DNA of 10,126 nucleotides from assembly GCA_016875645.1 (NCBI GenBank), contig VGPE01000087.1:1-10126 (forward strand), given 5' to 3'. A program made the position numbers and the translations under genes. The notes under the pieces were generated by a model, which had not been told where the DNA came from, made no database searches, and saw nothing but the letters and a program-made list of their open reading frames with translations. Positions 1-5,744 of the stretch are shown piece by piece (the first letter of the stretch is position 1; the number at the start of each line of letters is the position of its first letter). This DNA comes from Chloroflexota bacterium (GTDB lineage: Bacteria; Chloroflexota; Limnocylindria; Limnocylindrales; CSP1-4).

Positions 1-26
1 ATCTCCGGGCTCGCCACCGGCCCCGG

Positions 27-881
27 TCAGCCCTCGCCGGCCGGCGACGTCTCCAGTTCCTGAAGGATCCGCCCGAGCTCCGCGGCGTCCGCCGCGACCG
101 CGGTCGGGTGCTCGGCCGCCGCGACTCGCGCGAGTCGTTCGCGCGTGGTGACTCCGGTCAGCATCAGGACGCTGCGGCAGCCGACGGCGTGCGCAGCTGC
201 GATGTCGGACATCGCATCGCCGATCATCACCGCCTCGCGCGCGCCGCGGCCCACAGCACGAGCCGCCTCTTCGAGAAGCAGCGGACCCGGCTTGCCGATG
301 GTGAGCGGCACCGTGCCCGACGCCACTTCGACGGCTGCGACGACCGTGCCCGCGCCGGGCTGGAAGCCACGCTCCGTAGGGTAGGTCGGGTCGCGGTTCG
401 TGGCGATGAACCGGGCCCCCGCGCGCACCGCATCCGCGGCCACGGCGAGGCGGGCGTAGGTCAACTGCGGGTCGAGGCCGCAGATCACCGCGTCCGGCCG
501 ACCCGCCGCGTCGGTCCCATCAATGCCCTCCCGGCTCATGCGCGTGGCGGCGTGCGCTGCTGTGATGACGTCCAGGCCCACGTCGCGCATCTCGCGCTCG
601 AGGCCACTGGCGCCCAGAACCAGGGCGCGCCGGATGCCCGGCTCATGCTCCCGCAGGTACAACGCCGTCGCGCGGCCGGAGCTGACCACGCGGTCGGCCG
701 AGACCGGCGCGCCCATCTCGGCCAGTCGCGTCACGTAGGCCGTCCGATAGAACATGGAGTTGTTGGTGACATAGACGACGTCGTCGCCGAGCGCCACGCG
801 GGCAGCGAGCAGTTCCGCGACACCCGGAACGGGCGCAGTTCCCCGGTAGACGACCCCGTCAAGATCCACGAGCAGCAGCAT
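27..881 (-). CDS. HAD-superfamily (subclass IIA, NagD-like) phosphatase
   Basis: The 284-aa product is a cytosolic haloacid-dehalogenase phosphatase of the NagD/4-nitrophenylphosphatase/phosphoglycolate-phosphatase type. These enzymes remove phosphate from small phospho-metabolites through an aspartyl-phosphate intermediate. All four HAD motifs are visible: motif I DLDGVVY with D6 and D8 at the N terminus, motif II VTNNS with T39, motif III IGKPGP with K197, and motif IV GDAMSD with D222 and D226. The substituted region between motifs II and III (about residues 55-190) fits the C2-type cap of subclass IIA, and the length is normal. The ATG at 881 is chosen because family members begin right at the motif I strand; the frame stays open for 101 more codons upstream, but that stretch overlaps the divergent gene and has no family similarity. 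No clear ribosome binding site or TANNNT box precedes it. Substrate cannot be told from sequence. Confidence 0.9.
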   Translation of the reverse strand: MLLLVDLDGVVYRGTAPVPGVAELLAARVALGDDVVYVTNNSMFYRTAYVTRLAEMGAPVSADRVVSSGRATALYLREHEPGIRRALVLGASGLEREMRDVGLDVITAAHAATRMSREGIDGTDAAGRPDAVICGLDPQLTYARLAVAADAVRAGARFIATNRDPTYPTERGFQPGAGTVVAAVEVASGTVPLTIGKPGPLLLEEAARAVGRGAREAVMIGDAMSDIAAAHAVGCRSVLMLTGVTTRERLARVAAAEHPTAVAADAAELGRILQELETSPAGEG

Positions 882-887
882 CGGCGC

Positions 888-1471
888 ATGATGCCCCGGA
901 TGCCGCCCGCCCGAAGCCCCCTCGCCGACACCGAGCGCCTCCTGATCGACGGGACGAACCTGCTCCACGCACTGCGCCGGGGTCCGACCCCCGCGTCGGC
1001 GACCACGCTGATCGGCCGCCTGCGTGGCGTGATCGAGCCTGCCGTCCGGATCGAGCTGATCCTCGACGGGCCCCAGGAACGCGGCGTCCGTGACACGCGG
1101 ATTGCGTCGGGCGTCACGGTGCGCTACAGCGGCCGCGTCTCCGCGGACTCGGTGATCGCGCGCCTCGTGGCCGACGCAGAGCATCCCGTCACGCTCCTGG
1201 TCGTGACGGACGACGCGGAACTGGGCGAGCGCGCGTCCGGCGGGCTGGCGGGCGCACCGCTCGTACGGAGTGGCTCATGGCGCGCCTCGCATCTTCGAAG
1301 CTGGAATCGCCGTCGGTCGGACGTCCGCGTCCGCCGCTGCCGGCGGCCGGCGAGGGCCCGCCGTCCGGCGGCGACGATGAGGACCGCCGAGGCTGGCGGC
1401 CCGGTCGTGGCGCGACCAGGAAGGTTGGCAATCCCTGCCGGCTCCCGCGCTCCGGCCGCGCCCCGGGCTGA
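888..1471 (+). CDS. YacP-like NYN-domain (PIN-like) ribonuclease, frameshifted
   Basis: The product resembles the NYN domain of the YacP/Rae1 family, PIN-like metal-dependent ribonucleases. Seen: LLIDGTNLL with D21 and N24, LILDGP with D60, ADS with D87, and VVTDDAEL with D108/D109, which supply the acidic pocket. After residue 114 the frame loses similarity, while the frame at 1236-1471 continues the expected pattern: VRRAGGRTARTEWLMARL (the usual last helix), then a basic tail ending WRPGRGATRKVGNP. Removing two bases from the CGCGCG run at 1230-1235 joins the halves into a protein of about 194 aa. Starts at 888, 891 or 900 are all possible; none has a clear ribosome binding site. The gene is divergent from the HAD phosphatase with 6-18 bp between starts. 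The shift may be a sequencing error or a true mutation. Family assignment is firm at fold level; the RNA target is unknown. Confidence 0.75.
1230..1235 (+). repeat. CG dinucleotide tract at the NYN frameshift
   Basis: The tract is CGCGCG followed by TCC. Reading GAG-CGC-GTC-CGG, that is with one CG unit less, restores the conserved ERVRRAGGRTARTEWL sequence. Without this change the reading frame runs into arginine-rich shadow coding until 1478. Confidence 0.7.
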
Positions 1472-1604
1472 CCGCTGACGGTGGGGTGTCCTCGTTCGCC
1501 GGGTGTCCCTGGTGATGCCCCTCAGCGCATCGCCGGCCACCAGATGCACTGACGGGCATCGCGGAAGGTCCCCTGGACCGCCCACCCACCGTCGCCGCCG
1601 CGTT

Positions 1605-1610
1605 TACAAT
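1605..1610 (+). promoter_or_regulatory. Candidate -10 box (TACAAT) for a leaderless start
   Basis: TACAAT, preceded by GTT, lies exactly 8 nt before the ATG at 1619, with no purine-rich ribosome binding site in between. Transcription would begin at or within 1-2 nt of the ATG, so the mRNA is probably leaderless. No convincing -35 is seen at the right distance. The rest of the 147-bp gap after the NYN gene (1472-1618) shows no other clear element. Confidence 0.55.
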
Positions 1611-1618
1611 CGCCGGCA

Positions 1619-2098
1619 ATGCAGGGCGTGGAAGGCCACATCGAGAACCTCTGGACCGGGCTCCTCCAGTTGATCGAGAAGCTGGTGGTGCCGGACTGGG
1701 GCGCCCTCATCAACCTGCTGCCGCTCTTCCTCGTCCTTGGGGTCCTCGGGCCGCTGCTGACGCTCGGTCTGCTGGCCTGGACCTGGTACTTCCTGCGCAA
1801 GCCGCGCGCCAGGGTGAGCTACGAGGACGGCCCCACCCGGGTCCTCCTCGGCGACGACGGCCAGCCGATGTACCCCCGCGGGCTCCCGTATTCCGCAAGC
1901 CGCGGGCTCATCTACCCGCCCGGCAGGACACGCGGCGACGCCGGCGAGGACCTCTCGGTGATCTGTCCGATGTGCGGCATCGGGCGCGGGGCCGACATCG
2001 ACACCTGCGGCAATTGCGGCCTCGTCCTCAAGGTGGAGCCGCGAGCGCGCCTCCTCGCCCCGATCGGCCCGCCGCCCGGCGGCGCCGCGATCGCCTGA
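1619..2098 (+). CDS. Single-TM protein with C-terminal zinc ribbon
   Basis: I do not recognise a named family. The 159-aa product has an amphipathic N terminus (residues 1-29), one strong hydrophobic segment (about 31-59) followed by RKPRAR, a positive-inside signal placing the C-terminal part in the cytoplasm, a Gly/Pro/Tyr-rich linker (66-110), and a zinc ribbon with C116-x2-C119 and C130-x2-C133 (CPMCG and CGNCG knuckles). The Pro/Gly/Ala tail after residue 145 looks disordered. Start choice: ATG 1619 is 8 nt after a TACAAT box, as expected for a leaderless transcript. It ends 31 bp before the cytochrome c assembly gene on the same strand, so the two are probably co-transcribed. A link with haem or cytochrome handling is inferred only from this neighbourhood. 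Confidence 0.8.
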   Translation: MQGVEGHIENLWTGLLQLIEKLVVPDWGALINLLPLFLVLGVLGPLLTLGLLAWTWYFLRKPRARVSYEDGPTRVLLGDDGQPMYPRGLPYSASRGLIYPPGRTRGDAGEDLSVICPMCGIGRGADIDTCGNCGLVLKVEPRARLLAPIGPPPGGAAIA

Positions 2099-2129
2099 GG
2101 CCCCTGGCGCCCGACCGCCGGGACCACCC

Positions 2130-3068
2130 ATGGCCAGCGGCTCGCTGATCCTCCTCTACGCCGGCGGGATCGCGCTCGCCGTGGGATTCGCTGCGCATGT
2201 CGCCCATGCCGTGCTGCTCGCGAACGGCCGGCTCGCCGCACGGCTCGCGGTCCGCACATCGCCCGCCCTCGGAGCTCCGGCCTACGCCGGGATCGTCACG
2301 GGCTCCTTCGTGGAACGCGAGGCGGCGCGCTCGCAGGGCCCCGAACTCGGCACGGCCGCGCGTCCGTTTGCGATCGGCTTCACTTGGACCGCGATCGTGC
2401 TTCTCGGCCTCTCGCTGGCCCTGCGCGGAGTGATCGTCGGGCGTGGCCCATGGGGCAACCTCTTCGAGTTCAGCGTCGCGTTCGCGACGACGATCGCACT
2501 CTGCTACGCACTCCTCGCCCGCCGCTACGAGATCCGCTCCATCGGGTTCGTCCCACTCGCGGTCGCGATGGCCCTGCTGGTCTACGCGATGACGCTCCCC
2601 AACGAGATCGAGCCGCTGGTGCCCGCTCTCGAGAATCGTCCGCTGCTCACGCTCCACGTGGGCCTCGCGACCATCGCCTACGGGATCTTCGCGACATCGT
2701 TTGCGGCCGGCATCGGGTATCTCGTCCAGGGCCGCGGCGACCGGTTAGCGTGGCTGCCGTCCCACAAGGTCCTGGACCAGGTCGCCTACCGGGCGGTCAT
2801 CATCGGTTTCCCGATCTTCGCCACGATGATCATCCTGGGCTCCTGGTGGGCCTCCATCGCGTGGAGCAGGTACTGGGGCTGGGATCCGAAGGAGACAGCG
2901 TCGCTGGTCACGTGGCTCGTCTACGCCGTCTACCTGCATGCGCGCAACCAGCGCGCGTGGGCCGGCCGGCCGGCGGCGCTGCTGCTGGTGGTCGGCTTCG
3001 GCATGGTCCTGGTCACGTATTCGGGCAGCCTCTGGTTCAGCGGGCTGCACGCGTACAGCGGCCTGTAG
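2130..3068 (+). CDS. ccsB: Cytochrome c biogenesis protein CcsB/CcsA (system II, ResC-like)
   Basis: This 312-aa integral membrane protein is the haem-handling half of the system II (Ccs/Res) cytochrome c synthase. It carries haem across the membrane and, with a ResB/Ccs1 partner, attaches it to apocytochrome CXXCH motifs. Seen: several hydrophobic segments (about 5-27, 80-100, 113-132, 140-157, 172-194, 220-240, 256-272, 284-300), the tryptophan-rich WWD-type signature running from W239-W240 to W251-D-P-K-E255, and conserved-type histidines H176 (TLHVGL), H270 (YLHAR) and H307 (LHAYSGL) for haem ligation. Length is normal. The start ATG 2130 has only a weak GGGA-like ribosome binding site. 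No ResB gene is in the window, so the partner must be elsewhere. The family is called CcsA in some annotations and CcsB in others. Confidence 0.92.
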   Translation: MASGSLILLYAGGIALAVGFAAHVAHAVLLANGRLAARLAVRTSPALGAPAYAGIVTGSFVEREAARSQGPELGTAARPFAIGFTWTAIVLLGLSLALRGVIVGRGPWGNLFEFSVAFATTIALCYALLARRYEIRSIGFVPLAVAMALLVYAMTLPNEIEPLVPALENRPLLTLHVGLATIAYGIFATSFAAGIGYLVQGRGDRLAWLPSHKVLDQVAYRAVIIGFPIFATMIILGSWWASIAWSRYWGWDPKETASLVTWLVYAVYLHARNQRAWAGRPAALLLVVGFGMVLVTYSGSLWFSGLHAYSGL

Positions 3069-3069
3069 T

Positions 3070-3138
3070 CGCTCGCCCGGAGAGCGCGTCCGGGGTGATG
3101 CTCTGGGCCATCCCCGCCGCGACGGGCGAGGAGTCGCC
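3070..3138. terminator. Weak hairpins between convergent genes
   Basis: The 101-bp gap between ccsB and the convergent TPM gene holds two short inverted repeats: CGCTC (3070-3074) with GAGCG (3082-3086), loop of 7; and GGCGA (3125-3129) with TCGCC (3134-3138), loop GGAG. Neither is followed by a T run on either strand, so they are at best poor intrinsic terminators. Confidence 0.25.
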
Positions 3139-3169
3139 TCCGAGAGGTCGGTCGGCGCCTGCGACCAGC

Positions 3170-4960
3170 TCAGAAACCGCCGCCCGCGCCTCCCCCGCCC
3201 CCGCCTGAGCTGCCGCCGCCGAAGCTGCTCGAGCTGCTGCTGGACCCGGCACTGGAGCCTCCGCTCGAGGTCGTCACGAGCGTGTCGCCGATGGTGCCCA
3301 GGGCGGCGAACATGCCGCCGAAGGCGGGCAGGGCCGAGCTCGAGAGCAGCCCGGCGACCGGCGACCCGATGCCCCCGCTCGGGGCCGGACCTGCGCCACC
3401 CGCCGCGCCGCTGATGGCCAGCGCGCCATTGGAGTAGTACCAGCCGGGGAGGTACGTGCTGGCGGGACTGGCCCGGCCGGCCTCCAGGTCCTCGAGACTC
3501 CGTCCGAGCACGGCTTCGATCTCCGGTTGGAGCCCCACCGCGGTGCCCCACACGACGGCCTGGTCGGGCGTCTCGAGCCAGGGCAGGCGCGCCTCGTCCA
3601 CCACCTGGTTCATCGATCGCGCGCCGGCCATCGTTGCGGCGAGCGTCCGGCGGTAGGCCGCCAGCATCGCCCGGATCATCGCGCCGGGCAGTGTGCGGGC
3701 CGGCATCTTCGGGGCCAGGATGACTGTGGCAATGGCCGCGAGCAGGATGGACGCGCCCAGCAGCGTCAGGCCTCCGCTGGGCAGGACGGCGGCGATCAGC
3801 AGCACGACGACCGCCAGCAGGATCTCCTGCGCGCCGCGCTTGAACCAGTGGTTGCGCACCCTGCGCGGCCGGTCCGTGAACCAGCCGTTGTCCACGGCGG
3901 CCTGCTCGAGCAGGTGGTCGAAGCGCACGGTGATGCTCCCGAACCTGCGCAGGGCCTTCGGATCGATGTACCGGTCGTCGTCCTCGAGCCCGAGCATCCG
4001 GATCTGCTCGAGGGCGGCTCTCTCGGCCTTGCCGAGCGGTCGGTGCTGGTTGATCACGCGCTGGCGATCGTCGATCGCCCCCGATCCAAGGCGAACCCCG
4101 ACCGAGCCGTAGCTCCCCTGGGGGTGCTCGCGGAAGACGAATTCCCCGCGTGCCGCAAGGTCGAGCATCGCGGCAGTCAGGGCGCGGCGCGAGGGCCAGC
4201 CGTCCAGAACCAGCGCGGCGGCCGCCGGTGTCAGTTCCGCCGGTGGGCCGGCGGCATAGATGGACGAGTCGTCGATGTACTCGGGGTCGCGCCCGAAGCG
4301 GACCCAGTGGAATGCGGCCCAGCCGAACAGGACGATGAACGCGAGCGGCGCTCCCACGAGGCCCAGCAGCGCGTCGACCTGGCGCCCGAACCGGAGCCGC
4401 TGGGCGTTCTCTGGCGTCGCCGCCGTGTCGACCTTCGCGAGCGCGGCCAAGGTCGCTCCGTCCAGGTCGCCGACGCGCAGGAGCGGCAGCATGTCGTTCT
4501 CGAAGATCGCCTGCCGCTCCTCGTTGGTGAGGAAGGTGGCGCGAAAGCCCGGCGCCGCGTAGAGCTGCACCTGGCCGTGCGCCAGCGACTCATCGAGGTT
4601 GTAGAAGATGACCAGGCCGTCATCGAAGCCGCGTCGCCCGATCCCCCACTGGTCGATCAGCGCGATCGCGTCGTCCTCGGTCTGGCCCTGCGTCGCCCCC
4701 GGCTTGAGCTGCGTGAACACCACGACCTGGGCGCCGGTCCGCGTCTCGATGGCCTCGGCGGTGGCCTGGGCCCGCTGCTCGGTCGCGGGCCTCAGAGCGC
4801 CCGCGAAGTCGTAGACGCGCTGGCCCGTCACCGGCTCGGGGAACGGCGGCCCTGCCGGCGGCGCGGGCTGGGTGGCCGCCAGCAGCGTCAGCGCGGCCAC
4901 GGCTGCGAGCGCGAATGCGCCCACGCGAGTGCCCGGTCGTGGAATCCCGCGGCGCATCAT
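3170..4960 (-). CDS. TPM-domain / DUF2207 membrane protein
   Basis: The 596-aa product starts with a signal-type N terminus (MMRRG, hydrophobic 14-28), then an extracytoplasmic TPM domain (about 45-190) with the start YDFAGAL, an ETRTGAQVVVFTQLK strand and a W-G-I-G-R motif before GFDDGLVIFYNLDE. A TM helix (about 204-222) leads into a cytoplasmic DUF2207-type region (LTPAAAALVLDGW, about 243 onward, then winged-helix-like sequence). A hydrophobic hairpin (about 375-415) follows, then a helical part, and a low-complexity Ser/Gly tail ending GGGGGGAGGGF, typical of TPM/DUF2207 proteins. TPM proteins have been linked to photosystem II repair in plants and to membrane or respiratory functions in bacteria; the role here is unknown. 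ATG 4960 (or 4957) lies 8 nt after a TACGCT box, so the transcript may be leaderless. It is divergent from nrdJ and convergent with ccsB. Confidence 0.88.
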   Translation of the reverse strand: MMRRGIPRPGTRVGAFALAAVAALTLLAATQPAPPAGPPFPEPVTGQRVYDFAGALRPATEQRAQATAEAIETRTGAQVVVFTQLKPGATQGQTEDDAIALIDQWGIGRRGFDDGLVIFYNLDESLAHGQVQLYAAPGFRATFLTNEERQAIFENDMLPLLRVGDLDGATLAALAKVDTAATPENAQRLRFGRQVDALLGLVGAPLAFIVLFGWAAFHWVRFGRDPEYIDDSSIYAAGPPAELTPAAAALVLDGWPSRRALTAAMLDLAARGEFVFREHPQGSYGSVGVRLGSGAIDDRQRVINQHRPLGKAERAALEQIRMLGLEDDDRYIDPKALRRFGSITVRFDHLLEQAAVDNGWFTDRPRRVRNHWFKRGAQEILLAVVVLLIAAVLPSGGLTLLGASILLAAIATVILAPKMPARTLPGAMIRAMLAAYRRTLAATMAGARSMNQVVDEARLPWLETPDQAVVWGTAVGLQPEIEAVLGRSLEDLEAGRASPASTYLPGWYYSNGALAISGAAGGAGPAPSGGIGSPVAGLLSSSALPAFGGMFAALGTIGDTLVTTSSGGSSAGSSSSSSSFGGGSSGGGGGGAGGGF

Positions 4961-4968
4961 GGCCCGCT

Positions 4969-4974
4969 AGCGTA
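4969..4974 (-). promoter_or_regulatory. Candidate -10 box (TACGCT) for a leaderless start
   Basis: Read on the minus strand, TACGCT is followed by 8 nt (AGCGGGCC) and then ATGATG of the TPM gene. The spacing is identical to that of the TACAAT box at 1605. There is no ribosome binding site in the 8 nt and no good -35. Confidence 0.45.
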
Positions 4975-5192
4975 CCGCGGTGCCCTGCCCTCATCGGCTG
5001 CGCCAGCCGTGCAGAAACCCGCAGGTCCAGGGGACGCTCGTCTGATGCTCGTCAGCGCATCCGCGGAGGCTGCGCTCGCCCTGCGACACCTCGGGCAGCG
5101 CGGACACCGGCGGCCGGACGAGAACATCCGTTCTGTCTGCGCTACCATCGGGCGGCGCTCGCGGCGCGCCACGGGCGCCCGGCATCCGAGGA
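4975..5192. other. Non-coding upstream part of the nrdJ/TPM divergent region
   Basis: About 220 bp with no gene I can support. Open frames exist on both strands, but they are arginine/proline-rich, lack ribosome binding sites and match no family. No tRNA, repeat array or terminator is visible. Recognisable elements begin at 5193. Confidence 0.5.
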
Positions 5193-5254
5193 TCCACAGC
5201 TCGTCCACGACCCCGCCCGGATTCTTCCACAGCGGCCGTCGAGAAATCCACGGC
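5193..5254 (+). promoter_or_regulatory. Four phased TCCACRRC boxes (DnaA-box-like)
   Basis: The octamer TCCACRRC occurs at 5193-5200, 5204-5211, 5226-5233 and 5247-5254. Start-to-start distances are 11, 22 and 21 bp, so all four sit near the same face of the helix. Two copies read TCCACAGC, one TCCACGAC and one TCCACGGC. They resemble the 3' half of the DnaA box TTATCCACA, with 5' parts GGA, TCG, TCT and AAA respectively. DnaA control of ribonucleotide reductase genes is known in other bacteria; DnaA as the factor here is inference. Confidence 0.4.
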
Positions 5255-5277
5255 CCGGTCCCCACGAGGCCCTTCGT

Positions 5278-5291
5278 CCCAACATGTAGCG
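5278..5291 (+). promoter_or_regulatory. Upstream NrdR-box-like site (degenerate)
   Basis: CCCAACATGTAGCG matches 10 of 14 positions of the downstream palindrome at 5311-5324. Its centre is 33 bp from that of the downstream site, about three helical turns, which is the usual arrangement of paired NrdR boxes. NrdR is the ATP-cone/zinc-ribbon repressor of ribonucleotide reductase genes. Confidence 0.5.
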
Positions 5292-5310
5292 GTGTGGGCG
5301 CCGATCGCAC

Positions 5311-5324
5311 CACAACATCTTGTG
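5311..5324 (+). promoter_or_regulatory. NrdR box
   Basis: CACAACATCTTGTG is a palindrome with perfect CACAA/TTGTG arms around a 4-nt centre, close to the NrdR-box pattern (acaCwAtATaTwGwgt). It lies 8 bp upstream of the -35 hexamer of the nrdJ promoter, a suitable place for repression. The nrdR gene is not in the window. Confidence 0.65.
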
Positions 5325-5332
5325 ATTCAGGC

Positions 5333-5361
5333 TTGACTCCAGGCTCCCCCCGCGGGATACT
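5333..5361 (+). promoter_or_regulatory. Sigma70-type promoter of nrdJ
   Basis: TTGACT (5333-5338), a 17-bp spacer and GATACT (5356-5361). Transcription should start near 5368, giving a leader of about 375 nt. This is the best consensus promoter seen in the window, and it directly follows the NrdR-like boxes. Confidence 0.6.
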
Positions 5362-5388
5362 TCCCCAGTCACCCGACGGATCGAACCA

Positions 5389-5425
5389 GGCCGCATCAGC
5401 CCAGCACCAGACGGCCGCATCAGCC
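5389..5425 (+). repeat. 13-nt direct repeat in the nrdJ leader
   Basis: GGCCGCATCAGCC occurs at 5389-5401 and again at 5413-5425, a 24-nt period. The second copy can also pair through CGGCCG (5412-5417) with CGGCCG (5430-5435). Confidence 0.6.
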
Positions 5426-5730
5426 GGCCCGGCCGCGTCCCATCGACCTGCGGGAGGACAGATTGCGAACGGGCGTCGCAGCTACGAGCGGCGCCGAACC
5501 CGCCTCCCGGGAGGCGCACCACATAAGGCCGGCACCAGGTGGCCGGCCCGTTGAACCGGGAACCCCGAGCCGCAGGGCACACGACTCGGGCCCCGGCTCT
5601 CATCGTCAGACGGCCGCAGCGGGACACCGGCGTACTCGGGCCCGCGCGGACGCCAGCGAAGCCCCCAGTCGCCCGCTCCGCCCATCCAGGCCCGGCCGAA
5701 CGACATCCGCTCGATCTCGGCATCCGATCC

Positions 5731-5735
5731 AGGAG
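5731..5735 (+). promoter_or_regulatory. Ribosome binding site deciding the nrdJ start
   Basis: AGGAG lies 9 nt before ATG 5745. This selects 5745 over the in-frame upstream TTG at 5463, whose GGGAGGA is only 4 nt away and whose extension has no family similarity. Confidence 0.7.
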
Positions 5736-5744
5736 AACCCAGCG

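Larger units (their letters stand above)
5368..5744 (+). promoter_or_regulatory. Long structured 5' leader of nrdJ (candidate cis-regulatory RNA)
   Basis: From the predicted transcript start to the nrdJ ATG there are about 375 nt. Hairpins in order: TGCGA/TCGCA (5464-5480); the perfect palindrome CGCCTCCCGGGAGGCG (5501-5516); GGCCGG/CCGGCC with inner CAC/GTG (5527-5548); and CCCGAG (5564-5569) with CTCGGG (5585-5590). The last competes with GAGCCG (5567-5572) pairing to CGGCTC (5594-5599), so two forms exclude each other, as in switch-type leaders. A 13-nt direct repeat lies near the 5' end. No cobalamin-riboswitch B12 box is seen. The frame is open in phase with nrdJ back to a TTG at 5463 with GGGAGGA in front, so part could instead encode an N-terminal extension or leader peptide, but its composition is unlike protein. 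Confidence 0.4.

Noticed and set aside
108..887. Long plus-strand open frame upstream of and in phase with the NYN domain
   Set aside because: It lies antisense to the HAD phosphatase, is Arg/His/Ala-rich without motifs, and the NYN domain starts naturally at 888-900.
4957..5313. Minus-strand open frame in the nrdJ upstream region (118 codons)
   Set aside because: No ribosome binding site, no family pattern, and it overlaps the phased boxes. Non-coding regulatory DNA explains the region better.
3527..5554. 675-codon plus-strand open frame
   Set aside because: It is mostly antisense to the well-supported TPM/DUF2207 gene, with shadow-type composition and no ribosome binding site. High GC makes long empty frames common.
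5463..5744. 94-residue N-terminal extension of NrdJ from TTG 5463
   Set aside because: Composition is Arg/Pro/Ser-rich with no similarity to NrdJ N termini, whereas ATG 5745 has a well-spaced AGGAG. A leader peptide cannot be fully excluded.
5368..5744. Cobalamin riboswitch in the nrdJ leader
   Set aside because: Expected for a B12-dependent enzyme, but no B12 box (pattern like AGCCAGGAGACCTGCC) or matching core was found by eye.
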